DNA of 64,000 nucleotides from Paralvinella palmiformis (Eukaryota > Annelida > Polychaeta > Terebellida > Alvinellidae): NCBI GenBank assembly GCA_025642065.1, contig JAODUP010000667.1, positions 124,001 to 188,000 of the forward strand, given 5' to 3'. Positions 34,440 through 46,385 of this stretch are shown here, in pieces. Under the pieces are notes generated by a model. It was not told the DNA's origin and ran no database searches. It saw only the letters and a program-made list of their open reading frames with translations. A program made the translations under genes and the position numbers. Positions within the stretch are counted from its first letter, which is position 1; every line of letters starts with the position of its first letter.

Positions 34440-36036
34440 ATGCTAAAAAGCAACTGGCTTTGACAATATTCCGCCCAAACTTGTAAAATACGGTGCTCAT
34501 ATACTATGTAATTCTATTACCCACCTTATAAACAAATGTATTTCTGCTAACGCTTTTCCAGATGTACTTAAATGTGCAGAGGGATTACCTATTTTTAAGA
34601 AGGGTGATATTTTGAACAAAAAGAACCATCAGTGTGCTTCGGTCAGTGTGCTTCCTTGTATGAGTAAAGTGTTTGAAAATATTTTAATTGATCAGATGAG
34701 CATTTTTCTAGAACCAATGTTACCGAATCATTTGTCTGGATTCAGAAAATGTTATAGCTGCCAAAGTGTAGTGTTGCGCTTGGTTGAAAATTGTAAGTCT
34801 AATTTAGATAAAGGAGGACTCAGTTACGTCCTCCTAGCAGATCTTTCAAAGGCATTCGATTGTCTATCATATAAATTAATTATTTCAAAGTTATGTGTAT
34901 ACGGTTTTAATGAAAATGCATGCATGTTGATAGCAAGTTATTTTACAAATCGTAAACAACGCGTCAAGATTGGTGATCACGCGCAGTCAATGACTAAATC
35001 TGAATACAGGAGCACCACATGGCTCATTAATGGGAACCTTTATCTGTAATGTTTTATTGAATGATTTGTTGTATTTGATCAGTAATTTGTGTAAGATATA
35101 TAACTACGCAGATGATAATTCTATATGTGTCCATAGCAAACTTTTAAACGATATTGTATCGAAAATCGAACCTGTATCAAAGTTAATGTTTAACTGGTTT
35201 AGTGAAAATATCCTTCAAGCAAATCCTGATAAAAGTCAATTCATACTTTTCACAAATGGTGTCCTTTGTAATGCAGTAAATATAGATAATATCATATTAC
35301 ACCCAGTGGGATCTCTAAAATATTTAGGTGTACATATTGATCGTGAACTTAATTTTAATGGCCGTGTTACTACAATATGTAAAAAAACAGGTCGACAATT
35401 AAATGTTCTGGGGTGTCTTGCAAATGTGCTAAGCGTGGATGATAAGAATATTCTATTTGAGTGTTTCATTTTATTACATTTCAATTTTTGCCGAGCTGTG
35501 TATCACTGTTGTAGTTTGGTAGATATTAAATAATTCAGTGTTCAGAAGCGAGCTCTTCGCTATATTTATAATGACTATGTTTCTTCTTATGCCGAAATAC
35601 GGGAAAAGGTAACAAACCACTATCGTATGTTGACAGAATTAAGCTAATTCTAGTGAAAGTCTATAAGGTTGTAAATATGCTGGGACCAAAATATCGACAT
35701 GAAATGTTTGTTGTGGATGATTCAGCCATTGATATGAGAAATTCTATAAATATTGTTATGCCAAATTTTAATGCTGTTAAGTATGGTAAAATCTCTATCT
35801 CTTATACTGGTGAAAAGTTATGGAATACGCTTAATAATGAAACGAAACAAGCTATTAATATAAAGATGTTTAGAAGATTTATTATGTTATGGACCGGACC
35901 AATACGTTCTTGTTTTAACTGCACGCGTTGTTCATTGAAAGGTATGCAATTTCCTTGTAACCTATGTTTTAAAACACAAAACCACATTTCATATAATCAT
36001 CTGTTATTACATGATCATTCGGTCAATAGCTTTTAG
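34440..36036 (+). pseudogene. LINE reverse transcriptase, frameshifted
   Basis: Begins TGFDNIPPKLVKYGA, continues NAFPDVLKCAEGLPIFKKGD, VSVLPCMSKVFENILIDQM, YVLLADLSKAFDCLSYKLI (first catalytic Asp in LADLSKAFD), and after a frameshift near 35040 IYNYADDNSICVHS (YADD box). It then reads HPVGSLKYLGVHIDRELNFN and a C-terminal domain ending IKMFRRFIMLWTGPIRSCF. Catalytic residues survive, but the frame is broken around 35040 and 35530. Family: CR1-like. Confidence 0.8.
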
Positions 36037-36531
36037 CTAATGATTCCTATTGTACTTGTACCGAATTTAAATAAATTCTATCTATCTATCCATCTATATG
36101 TATAAACATATTTTTCATTGTTTCAATGTATAATCAATTATCACACACAACAATTCATTTTTATGTATATGGATATATACATATACAGCTATTATAACGC
36201 AAACATCACAAACACAATTCACATCACACAATTCATTACAAACTTTCCACCATATCATGTCCGTTTATCAGATATTAACTAAACACTTTCATTTAGGTTC
36301 ATTTAGAGTCTACACCTCAACAATATAGGTCAATATAGGCCTGCCCAGCTGAGAACAAAGGATATTCATGGAATATTAACAATGTTTGTATTTACTTTAA
36401 CGTGTTAGAGAATGAACCACTACCATTAGACGTCATGTAAACAAAGGCAGCTGGCCGTGACATGGCGCCTCCAGTCGCTAGGATCGCTGCGCTCTTTGAA
36501 TTCAAAATGGCACGTATGTTAAAACGTCAAG

Positions 36532-36609
36532 TGGTGATGATGATGATGATGATGATGATTGATGTTTTACGGCCACTTTTGTGCACATGGTCGGCTAAAT
36601 GGGCCGTTC
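36532..36609 (-). mobile_element. 5'-truncated SINE fragment in the hAT-like arm
   Basis: AAACGTCAAG at 36522-36531 is repeated at 36610-36619. Between them, on the minus strand, is ACAAAAGTGGCCGTAAAACA with a (CATCAT)n tail, the same 3' end as the SINE at 50381-50560. The 10-bp duplication shows insertion after the hAT-like element arrived. Confidence 0.75.
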
Positions 36610-36647
36610 AAACGTCAAGTAACATGTCTTGTTATAAACAGTCTTTG

Positions 36648-36654
36648 ATTGTAT
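36648..36654. other. Target-site duplication ATTGTAT, right copy
   Basis: Matches 30646-30652 exactly. Confidence 0.7.
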
Positions 36655-37511
36655 TCCTCAGGCTATTTATGGAATATTAGTTTGTGTTTATAAATTGTGC
36701 AGATATGTCATCTTAAAATAAATATTTCTTCAAATAAATTAATCTTTCATGAATTAATTGGTATTTTACATCATAGAGAAGATTGGATAAGTTTGAGCAT
36801 TTAGAGGACTCTTTCCTATTGTATCATAAAGCGCGCGCGCCCATACTTGCACACACACACACACACACGAACTAATGTTTGACCCTACGGAATTCTTACA
36901 TATTAAAGGGACAGTCCAATCTCAGAAAATATTTTTAAATATGTAATGCTTAGAACAGTACCCAAAAATTACAAATAATAATTACGAAATATACCTGATA
37001 TCATAGAAATAGGTGAATAATCCAAATTACTGGAGGGCCGCCACTACGGCTTCACCGGAAGCTAGATTCGAAGGCGGGAAGGAGGAAACTGAAATTCTCT
37101 GACGTCACATCGGCGATCTCTATACTGACGCGAATTATAGTTTCTGTTGAGCGTTAATATCTGAGCCATTTTGAATCATATTTCTCTTGTCAGGTCCCTT
37201 TTGGCTCAAACTAATATGATTGTATGTCATTCATGACGTAATTTTGACAACGCAGTTGCGTTATGTTCTGGAATAATCCTTTGCTCACACTTGTTTACAT
37301 GCTTTTGTACGGACTCTACAGACTTCAGGTCAACCGGATGCGTTAAAGTGACGTCAGCATTCAGGAGCTTCCGGTCTCTATCTAGCTTAAAATGGCAGCG
37401 CCCACAGGCCATTAAAAGTCGATTAATCAGCACTTTGAACTGGATTATTTAATATGTGAGTGATCGTTTACACATTTTGACATTATTTATGATATTTGTG
37501 AGTATAGCTGT

Positions 37512-38227
37512 CAGACATGGGGTCAATTCCATTTTGTCAATTCCAATTCCACTCAAGTCCCTATGGTCAATTCCACCTCAAATTTATCAATTCCAATTCA
37601 ATTCCAAATTTTTCAATTCCAAGACTCTTTTTTGGCCTAATACTTTTTACCATGAGTAGGTACTGCGAGTACCTACTTGGAATATCTACTTCGAGTAGCT
37701 TATATTCCAAGTAGGATTGTCATGGAAGAAATATTTCTGAATTAAAAAATTAAATGGTAAATTAATTTGTGGATTTAATTTTTTGCCCGTTCTAAACATG
37801 AACATTAAATATGTGTTTATATAGCACTGTCCAGCAGGAGCCTTGAAACGAATGTTTTTGCTTAGTTCTGCCCAGCAGGGGTCAGACCCTGTATTTACTT
37901 TCACAACCCTGCTGGGTACTAAACCATTGACATATAGTAAGTTTACAAAAGATCTCAAATGCTTATTAAAATAGTTAGGTCTGGGGACAGGCTTTAGTAG
38001 TCACAGTTTTAGGAGAGGAGGGGCAATTTCTGGCTCCAGATTGGCATTCTTGGTGAGATGATAAAATTTATTAATTCCTAAATAGCAATATCTCTATATA
38101 GATTACAGGTATGCTATGTGGTGTGACACGGTAGGATCGGCTAGGAAAAAATGTATTTAACGTCGGATTATATAATAACAATAAACATTAGTCAAAAGAC
38201 ACTATTAACCACAGTGTGTGCATATCT

Positions 38228-38303
<76 letters not shown>

Positions 38304-38488
38304 AACCAAAGTTTTGGATCATTATGGTTCCATTATGTTGGTAACACCATATGTTAGTGCTAACATTGTAAAAATGGTAAATTAATTTGTGAATTAAATT
38401 TTTTGTAGGAAACTTCAATTCCAATTCAAAATTTCTCAATTCCAATTCAAAATTTCTCAATTCCAATTCCATTTTGACCCCATGTCTG
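37512..38488. mobile_element. hAT-like non-autonomous element, family C
   Basis: A 977-base segment with inverted ends CAGACATGGGGTCAA on both sides. It is flanked by ATAGCTGT (37504-37511) and ATAGCTGA (38489-38496), a 7 of 8 match to an 8-bp duplication. Sub-terminal CAATTCCAATTCCA repeats lie at both ends. A (TA)n array at 38230-38300 is inside. No transposase. Confidence 0.7.
38230..38300. repeat. (TA)n microsatellite
   Basis: About 71 bases of uninterrupted TA inside the family C element. Confidence 0.95.
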
Positions 38489-39237
38489 ATAGCTGAATTA
38501 GTTCTCAAATGTTTTTTTTTCTGATGGTGGACTATCCCTTTAAACTAAGATGAAATGTTAAAAAATATAGTAGGCTTACAAATGCAATAGGTGTGTGTGT
38601 TTGTTGACTGTGACAGACATCCGCGACTATATAACTACTAGTTCTTAATAATAGACAAAACTTCTAGAGCGCTAATATCCTCGAAAAGAATCGAACTCAG
38701 TGGCATACCTACTACAGGAGTTGGGCAAACTCATAGTCCGGGTACGATACAAAGTTCATCAAGAATCATCAGATGGCAAGGAAACTTAGGAAGGATAAGC
38801 GAGTCTGAAAAGGTGAGTTTGTAAATGTTGATGGATGGATGGATTAATGTTGCTTAACAACACATCGGCACAATTTAGACCATTCAGTGTCCTAGAAGGT
38901 TTGGAAATAAAACCGTATTAACGAATCTTTATAAAAAGTTAAAAAGCCGGATTAATGGCATTGATAAAATGTATGTATAAGCTAGGATGTAAATTGTTAA
39001 GTATAAATGGTAAATATGTAAATAATACGTTGGTGTATAGGTGTATTAGGTTGTTAAAAAGATAAAATCAAATTCTTAATCGTCCAACAGGTGTATAACA
39101 TGTGAAATATAGAAGATAATGACTAGTTTTGACTAGAGGTAATTAAATAAATTTCTATTAAAAGAGAAGACCTGCTTCTATAGAGGAAATAAAAGATATT
39201 GTTATGACATTGACTAGATGTTCCAACTTTAAATAAA

Positions 39238-42200
39238 TTATATTAAAAAGAAAAGACCAGCTTCTCTTAGGAATTTTAAAATTGTGTCCAGGGCAATATT
39301 CTCCACTTGGTGACGGAAAGAAACCATGATATTTGATAACTTAACATATTCAGAGAGTGAATTCCAAAGAGCAGGGACAACAACTGAAAAACCACGAGTC
39401 CCAGTATGAGTTTTAACCTTGGGAACAGACAACAAGTGAAAACCAGATCGATGAACGGAGTTCTATGGGCTTGGGTGCTAAAGAAAGCATGGAAAATCGG
39501 TATGAAGGTTCTCCAGAAGAAATAGTTTGATAGGCAATAGTGCAGAGTTTGATGCGAAAATGATACGAAATTGAACAGGGACATAGTGAAGAAATTTCAG
39601 AAGTGGAAAAGAATGAGAAAACAGAGGAGACCGTGTGACAACCCTAGCTAACCAGTTCTGAACACACTGAAGTTTCAGAATATCATTAGATGCAAGGTTA
39701 TAAAGGAGAGAGTTGCAGTAAACAAGCCTACTAGTAATGAGTGCTGTAGCAATGGTTTTGGCAACTGAAAAAGAAATATAGCACCGAATACGGTGAAGGT
39801 CACGAATATGATAGAAGCAAGAGCGACATGTCAGAGAAACATTTTTTTTCTAAAATTAAAATCGCTATCAAATATAATGCCAAGATTACGTACAGTGTCT
39901 GGTGGTGTGATGCTAGGCCTTGTTCGTAAGGAAGAAATGAGTAAGTTTGCTGCGTTGCCATCACTTCACTTATTCTCTTCGTCCCCAGTGGGACATAAGG
40001 CCACAGTAATGTTTTGCGACAAGATCCTATCTTTAGCTGAGGGATGAGCCTCACCCCATGACAACCCCTTCTCTTTCAGCTCGGCCATTACTGTCTGTCG
40101 CCATGTTATCTTTGGCTGTCCTCGCTCCTTTTGACAGGTGGTGTCCATCTCAGTGCCACTTTGGGGATGCCGTCTTTGGGCATTCTCAGGACGTGTCCTA
40201 GCCATCTCAGTCGTCGGCGTTTGATTTCGAGGACAGCACTGTTGCAACCCTTCTTCTTATAGAGTTCCACGTTGGAAATTTTATTGTGGAACGCATTGAT
40301 ATTTGTCATGTCCCCTTTAACCATTCGTCAGCACTCTGAGCCATACATAGGATGGACTTTACATTACTGTTGTAAAGTCTTATCTTGTTTTGGTGGTATA
40401 TTAGTTAGACTTCCAAATGTTCTGCTGTTTGGCGAAAGCACAGCGGGCTTTACCGAGTCTTGCCTTGATGTCTTTTTGGCCTCCATTTTCTTTTCTGATG
40501 AGACTACCCAGGTAGGTAAAGTCCTGTACAAACTTAAGTGGTTCACCATTTACGGTAACAGGTGCGGTTGGTGTGGTGTTGATGCTCATCACTTGTGTCT
40601 TGGATGTATTGATGGTAAGCCCAGTTTGCTTTGCATATCTCTCTAATCTATCAGTTTTTTCCTGCAGATGGTCAAGCTTTACTGATAGAAATGCAAGGTC
40701 ATCAGCAAAGTCGAGGTCTTCTAACTGGAAAAAGAGAGTCCACTGGATACCCCTGGGTTTATCGGATGTAGTTTTCTATAATGATGAAATCTGTTTTGTT
40801 GGCATTGAGCCTAAGTTTACTGTTTGTCAACCAGCAGGAGATATTACTGAGACAGTCACCAAGTTGTTTAAGGGAGAGGTCAGTGTCTGCTGTAGATAAA
40901 GATATGTATACTTGGGTGTCATCTGCATATAAATGATGGTCTAATTTCTGGCTGTGAATAGGTGAGCTTATTGGTGTGGTATACAGAGTAAACAATAGTG
41001 GTCCAATAACAGCATTGCCTTTGAAAAACAAATTCTTATTTTTATTGATTTAAACCTATTTATTAAGAATGAGCGGGTACAGGTAAGTGCTATGCCTGAT
41101 ATACAATATCTAGAAGAACAGAATAATCAATGGTATAAAAAAAACTGCAGGTTAATCTAAAAGTGTTAGTGCTGTAACCATTCCTGTGTCCACGTTTAGT
41201 GCTATGTCATTATGAACTTTTAGTAGAGTGGTTTCTGTAGAGTGAAATTGTTTGAAAAACATTATACAGGTAATTACAGTTAAAGTGAACGTTCAAACGA
41301 CAGGATACGTTTTTTTCTAAAACTTTATATATGAATGATAGATTAGAAATCGGTCTTTAACTGTTTAAATCATTGATTGGTAACGATGATTTCCTAAAAA
41401 GAAAAATTACATGGGCATGTTTAAAATGAGAAGGGAACACTCCTGTGGTTAGTGATAAATTAATTATCTAAGTATTTGGAACAATTAACGTGTGAAACAA
41501 GATTTTAGCAGAAATGTACGGATAGGATCAAGTTCACATGACATATTAGGGGATGATAAAATCAGTTTAGAAACTTCAGTAAGTGAGGCTTGTTTAAACA
41601 TTGTGCAAGAGTGATGTACAACTGGAAAATCAATATTACAACTAGAAGCAGAAACTGGGAAAGAAGCATGGTTTTGGGCGATCTTATTCTTGAAATGTTT
41701 GGAAAACAAATTGCAGAGTGAATTAGTTGAATCATGAGCGGGCAGAGAAACAGAAGCCTTTCTACGGAGAGGCCTATTTATACAGTTCCAGAGTTGACGA
41801 GGATTGTCAGAGTTGTTGGAGATCATGTTCCTATAAAAGTCAGGTTTACCTTTATTCATGAGTCTATTGCAGAGATGTCACCGTTTAGTATATCTAGACC
41901 TCTTAAGTTGCGTGCGTGATTTCCTACATATGCGTTCTAAATATCGGCGACGCACTTAGGCATTGAAAATTTCAGGGACATCCATGGTGCAGGTGGTTTA
42001 ATTTTTATGGATTTTTATCTGACAGGTGTGTGTTTGTCAAGTAAGGTTTTAAGTATAGTGTTGTATTGTTCACATAATTGTGATAAGTCAGTTTTAGGGT
42101 TGGTGACAGATTCAGATTTTACTACGTCATTATTAAATGCAAGAATGTCATGAGTATACCGATAAGGAATATTATACTTATGTGTAATGCAGACCACTAC
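39238..42200 (-). mobile_element. L2/CR1-like LINE, degenerate, interrupted by an RTE fragment
   Basis: Read from 42200 downward on the minus strand. First CEQYNTILKTLLDKHTPVR (end of the endonuclease linker), then KPDFYRNMISN and LILSSPNMSCELDPIRTFLL. Next VFPSHFKHAHVIFLFRKSSL and RPISNLSFIYKVLEK, then IGPLLFTLYTTPISSPIHS and HHLYADDTQVYISL (catalytic YADD), and KLRLNANKTDFIIIEN. After the insertion at 39960-40745 the C-terminal GTRGFSVVVPALWNSLSEYV follows. The order and wording of the motifs fit L2/CR1-clade reverse transcriptases. Several frameshifts; inactive. Confidence 0.75.
39960..40745 (-). mobile_element. RTE-clade LINE 3' fragment inserted in the L2/CR1-like LINE
   Basis: The minus strand encodes LEDLDFADDLAFLSVKLDHL (an FADD catalytic box), QTGLTINTSKTQVMSINTTP, KFVQDFTYLGSLIRKENGG, then RRLRWLGHVLRMPKDGIPK and KITWRQTVMAELKEKGLSWG, ending VALCPTGDEENK. 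This is the standard tail of RTE elements, 5'-truncated just before the FADD box. It has frameshifts. Host LINE sequence resumes on both sides. Confidence 0.8.
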
Positions 42201-42700
42201 GTTTACATGTATTTGAGTTTGAGTATGCTAAAAATGCAAGTGTTGCAATTAAATGAGGCTCTGGTAATCAATTGTCCACGTGTATTGGTAGTATTTGTGT
42301 CAATAATATATCTTTCTATTGATGCCGCCTCCGTCTTTTTAATAGCATATGTACTGTAGTCAAATAGTAATATTATAACTTAATGAGTTTATGTAATGAT
42401 TTGTAATTACTGGAATGTTGTAAATTGAATTATCATGTATATGTTCTTTTCTTTTAAAGGCTTAATAAATTGAATGAACAATAAAGTAAATTATAGTGCA
42501 AAAAATTATCATAATTGCAATTAGTTCAATCTGTGGTGGTTTTGTTTTCATTGTGTTACATTTACAACATGAATTGATACATGTAAATGGATGTAAAAAT
42601 AGGAAATTTCATAAACATTACAATAGCGGTTTCATTTGATTTACATTTATTTATGATACAGATGCATTTCATTTGTATATTTCACGTATATATCTATTTA
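42201..42700. other. Intergenic spacer between LINE and MULE relics
   Basis: AT-rich, no coding similarity seen. Confidence 0.4.
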
Positions 42701-42707
42701 TCTTAGC

Positions 42708-43350
42708 TTACATATCTCTAGAAGATCTACGTTTGCAACGCCTTAATTTGCCATCCGAAACCAAACGCACCTGCGTCAGTACTAAGCAGGACTCCTCAGG
42801 TAATAGAGAAATCGTCGTGAATAAGTTCATCTGGGGACATCCCCTGCTGTTGAGCCTATTGTGCCACCCTTCTGGGTCGTGGTTTGTTCTGACCGACATC
42901 TGACAAACACTCCATTATGTAGGTGGCCATATGGTACTTGCTATCCAGGTTCTGTTCACATATTGGCAAAAGTTTGTGATAGCTTCTCAGGGCGACTCAC
43001 GAACAAGACGTTGGTAGATACCGGATAAGTGTTGTGCAGGAACATAGCACAGACCCATCACTTTGCGAAGGAACTTGTAATGTCCCTTCATCGTTTGTGT
43101 ATGCACGCTGCAACCCTTATTCTTGGATATGGCGCCAAATGGCTTGTGCAAAGTGAAATGCATACCCCTTACCTCCACGTCAAGAAATACGCTTTCAAGA
43201 GACCTCCACGTGGCATCCTCAAAATCTAGAACAAATTTCTGGACGTTGGATTGTTCCAATAAATTCTTTATCGATTGCATGACGGCAACATAATCTTCCT
43301 TGTGATGCCGGCTCATGATGCACATTACCAGAGGTAGTTGCTTTATCACA
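42708..43350 (-). pseudogene. MULE-type transposase relic (minus strand)
   Basis: The minus strand reads KQLPLVMCIMSRHHKEDYVA, VQKFVLDFEDATWRSLESVF, DVEVRGMHFTLHKPFGAI, FLRKVMGLCYVPAQHLSGIY, then after stops NFCQYVNRTW and VRTNHDPEGWHNRLNSRG and LVSDGKLRRCKRRSSRDM. LPLV-(V/C)-LMS, LDFE (a catalytic Asp), the C/H region and EGWH-RLN are the landmarks of Mutator-like transposases (MULE domain). Stops and gaps show it is dead. Confidence 0.7.
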
Positions 43351-44160
43351 GTTCAATATGTCTCACAAAGGCATGAATAGTCTGAAGGGTCCGCATCTGT
43401 AGAATATTTAATTTATTTTGTACACTAATATAAATACAAATAATAACACTAAAATGCATAGAATCATTAAAGTACTAGGATAGCACCAAAAAATGAAAAC
43501 ATTTATTTCCATGGTTATCCTGTATTAGACCTATCATTCCCTTACTCCCTCATTATTTTTTACAATATGAAATGAGTCGTCTGAACTATATGGACATTTT
43601 GGTATTGTTCGAATTTAAAACTATCTCACTGTTTAATTAAATATTTAAAATTGAGATAAATTGGCGCATTAACTACTCTCTGCAATATGGCTTCCGTTCT
43701 CCTCAGAAATTCGAAGCAGATGGTGCATTCGTATATGTTAAAACGTTAGTATTCAAATGAGCGATAATACGAAGTATACGTTCTAGTCTACATATTACTA
43801 ATAGATCTACTAGGCCTAATAGATCTAGACGTCAGCCCCCAAACCTATCCAAATCTAGCTGCCGTTATGATTTTGACATGCACCAGGGTGCGCCCCCTTA
43901 TTATCTAACTGGACAACTGATGTTGTAATTTTTTTCATATTACTCTTAAAAATAAAAGACTTCATTATAAGACAATAACTGAGTAAGAGGCGTACCGGGG
44001 GTTATGGACTAATCGGCCACGGTTACATTCGCCATTGGTAGAGAAAAAAAAACTGTTCACCCATTATTATTCGCCCTTAATAAAAGGGACTTCACCCTTG
44101 TTTTATATATATATATATATATATATATTGTCCATCTGAAATGACATTTGACCTGTCAGT
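43351..44160. other. Spacer between two MULE relics
   Basis: No gene seen. A (TA)n tract lies at 44104-44128. Confidence 0.4.
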
Positions 44161-45270
44161 TCACATCACAGAAGTGACAAAACCCTTGCTGTCCAGCCAC
44201 ACATGGCACATGATCAACCATGGTTGAACATCACCCCAACATAACACTGCATCAAACCAAAACCACAACAGAGTGCATACGCACTGTTGCATTACAACAA
44301 CATTTACCACCATCCGCTCCCATTGAAGCCATCGCAAAACACTCGTCATTCATACGCATAGCTAACAAGCATTGGCAAGGTAACCGACCCACCAATCCTA
44401 CTACCCTGGAATTTGATGTAGAGGAGACTGCCATCCCAGACTCTTTTCTACATACAGACATTCACGTTGGGTCAAGGCAACATTTCATTTTTTCACAGCC
44501 ACATTGATATCACTGCTAAATGGATCATGGGAGTGGTATGTTGATGGCACGTTCAAGGCTGTTGGTGCTCCCTTTACACAGATGTGGTCAATCTACGCAT
44601 TCTTAAAGAGCATTGACAATATTAAGAAATTCCCCCTCGTCTTTGTCCTTATGTCTGGCTAGGCCACTGCAGACTATGTCGCTATCCTCCAGCATGTTGT
44701 ACAACAGCTGCAGCCTTCACCATCTGTCATCACAGTCATTTTAGACTTTGAGGCTGCACTATGGTGTGCTGTCCATGAAGCAATCCCTGACGTGAGGATC
44801 CAAGGCTACCATTTTTATTGGAGTCAGGCTATTTGGCGCAAAGTTCAAGATTTGGATTTGGTCATGTCATACATGGAAGATGAGAAAACACATAAATTCA
44901 TCCACCATCTCTTCTGTTTGCCCTTCCTACCAGCAGAACAAATCCAGCCTGTATTTGCAACTATCCTTGCCCTTGACAACCTTGCTGTCCCTATACCCCA
45001 CACACTGTGCCAATTTCGAATACATGGGTTTACAGCACCATCTGGCCTCCAGCAATTTGGTCTGTGTTTATCCACAGTATCCAAACAAATAATGACTATG
45101 ATGGCTGGCACCGACAACTGAACTCAAAAATCCACTGACACAACTTGCTATTCTACCAGCTAATCCACTTACTCCACAAAGAGGCCAGCTTTGTAGATGT
45201 GAAAGCACAGTTGCTTGCTGAAGAAAAATTGAAGCTGGTGCAACGCTGTTTGGTAATAAATTGTATTTTG
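44161..45270 (+). pseudogene. MULE-type transposase relic (plus strand)
   Basis: It reads, with three or more frame changes, APIEAIAKHSSFIRIANKHW, PTNPTTLEFDVEETAIPDSF, WEWYVDGTFKAVGAPFTQMW (catalytic Asp in DGTF), FPLVFVLMSG then a stop, ATADYVAILQHVVQQLQPSP, VITVILDFEAALWCAVHEAI (second catalytic Asp), RIQGYHFYWSQAIWRKVQDL, HHLFCLPFLPAEQIQPVFAT, and finally DYDGWHRQLNSKIH and LLHKEASFVDVKAQLLAEEK. This covers most of a Mutator-like transposase. It is close in type to the minus-strand relic at 42708-43350 but in opposite orientation. Confidence 0.8.
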
Positions 45271-46385
45271 ACTATTTGGTAATACATTTACATTGAATTT
45301 GATCTATCTGGTAATAACTTGTATTTTAACTAACTATAGGGTGAATAAAATTGAGGGTGATGGTTCCTGAAGGCTAATATAAAACAGTGCAAAATTAACT
45401 GCAAGGCGAATGAAATTAGGGGCGAATAGTCCAGTTCCCCTTATCGGTATATATCTTGTATTTGTTGTAGCCTATATTAAGAGTTAACCAATTACTACAG
45501 CTGTACAGGACACCAATGCCAATGCCCCAGTAATGGTTATTTGGTAAGTTAAGGCATAGTTCAGACATAATTGACATATTTGGATACTGTATAATATCTA
45601 GTGAGAAGTATTAACATGTTCATAATCAAGTGTAAAAATTACTATTTTCAAAATGACTAGGCTATATCAGTCTATGTCTGTTGGGATTTTATTTTTAATA
45701 TTCACAAATAATTAGGTGTAAGCATGTCTCTTGCATCAACTATAAGAACAGTATTTTAATGGTATTAGGGCAAGATGGCAAATAGTCAACATGACTCCCA
45801 ACAAAGAAACCATTCAAGTGGATTTAATTCAATTTTAGAGTAAATAAATAAATGTTTGATGTTTTGTTATAACACAGATGTCTGAATGGCTTATAACAAG
45901 TTCATAAATGCTTGGCATGATTTCCAATAGAAAAACTGCAATTGATTTGAATGGCTAGGAGGATGATCAGATACACTGTCAAATCATATCTTACTGTTTG
46001 CTGCATTATGATATTAGGTCTGGACCTCTTGGTTTTTTGCCCATTCAGTCTTTAGCACCTTCAATAATTGCTAGCCTGGTCTTTTGCCACATAACTTTTA
46101 AAAGTTTGATTTTTACGTTTGATAACTTGATCAATATACAATAAACTTTTTTTGTTGTGTTATGTTTTATATGTACTATGGCTGATAAATAAAATGATAA
46201 AAATAAATAGGTATATGATAAATTGGTGAATAACTTTGACAAGATAATTTTCATGCAATATTTAGATGCAATAGTTACCTTGTGCATATGTCAATTGCAA
46301 TTAATGACACACTCACTGGAAATGGAACTGAAAATCACCTTGTATATATAATTAAACTCTGATCTGATCCCAGTCATCTTTTTTG
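45271..46385. other. Spacer, no gene seen
   Basis: AT-rich sequence. Short open frames on both strands have no recognisable domain. Confidence 0.4.

Larger units (their letters stand above)
31093..36098 (+). mobile_element. CR1-like LINE, degenerate, about 5 kb
   Basis: Contains in order an ORF1 with a coiled-coil-like stretch and an SGNH-hydrolase-like domain (31700-32870), an Arg/Asp/Glu-rich repeat (33035-33240), part of an APE-type endonuclease (about 33360-33600), a linker, and a reverse transcriptase (34440-36040). The 3' end AAATTCTATCTATCTATC (about 36068-36092) resembles the short ATTCTRT-type 3' repeats of CR1-clade elements. Numerous stops and frameshifts make it inactive. It inserted into the hAT-like element that surrounds it. 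Confidence 0.75.
30653..36647. mobile_element. hAT-like element, family A, copy 2, split by a LINE
   Basis: The left arm (30653-31092) and right arm (36099-36647) together are homologous to the reverse complement of 5758-7531. The ends are inverted: CAGAGAGCTTATG on the left; CAAAGACTGTTTATAAC on the right when reverse-complemented. A perfect 7-bp duplication ATTGTAT flanks it (8 bp is usual for hAT, so one base may have changed). The interior between the arms is a CR1-like LINE inserted at or beside the element's (TA)n tract. The right arm also carries a SINE fragment. No transposase is encoded. Confidence 0.7.
36903..38543. mobile_element. TTAA-flanked TIR element hosting a second element
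   Basis: The left end is TTAAAGGGACAGTCCAATCT. The right end, reverse-complemented, is TTAAAGGGATAGTCCACCAT. TTAA at both outer edges (36903-36906 and 38540-38543) suggests TTAA target duplication, as for piggyBac- or Kolobok-type elements. Without the internal insertion it is about 660 bases, so it is a MITE. No transposase is seen. Confidence 0.6.
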
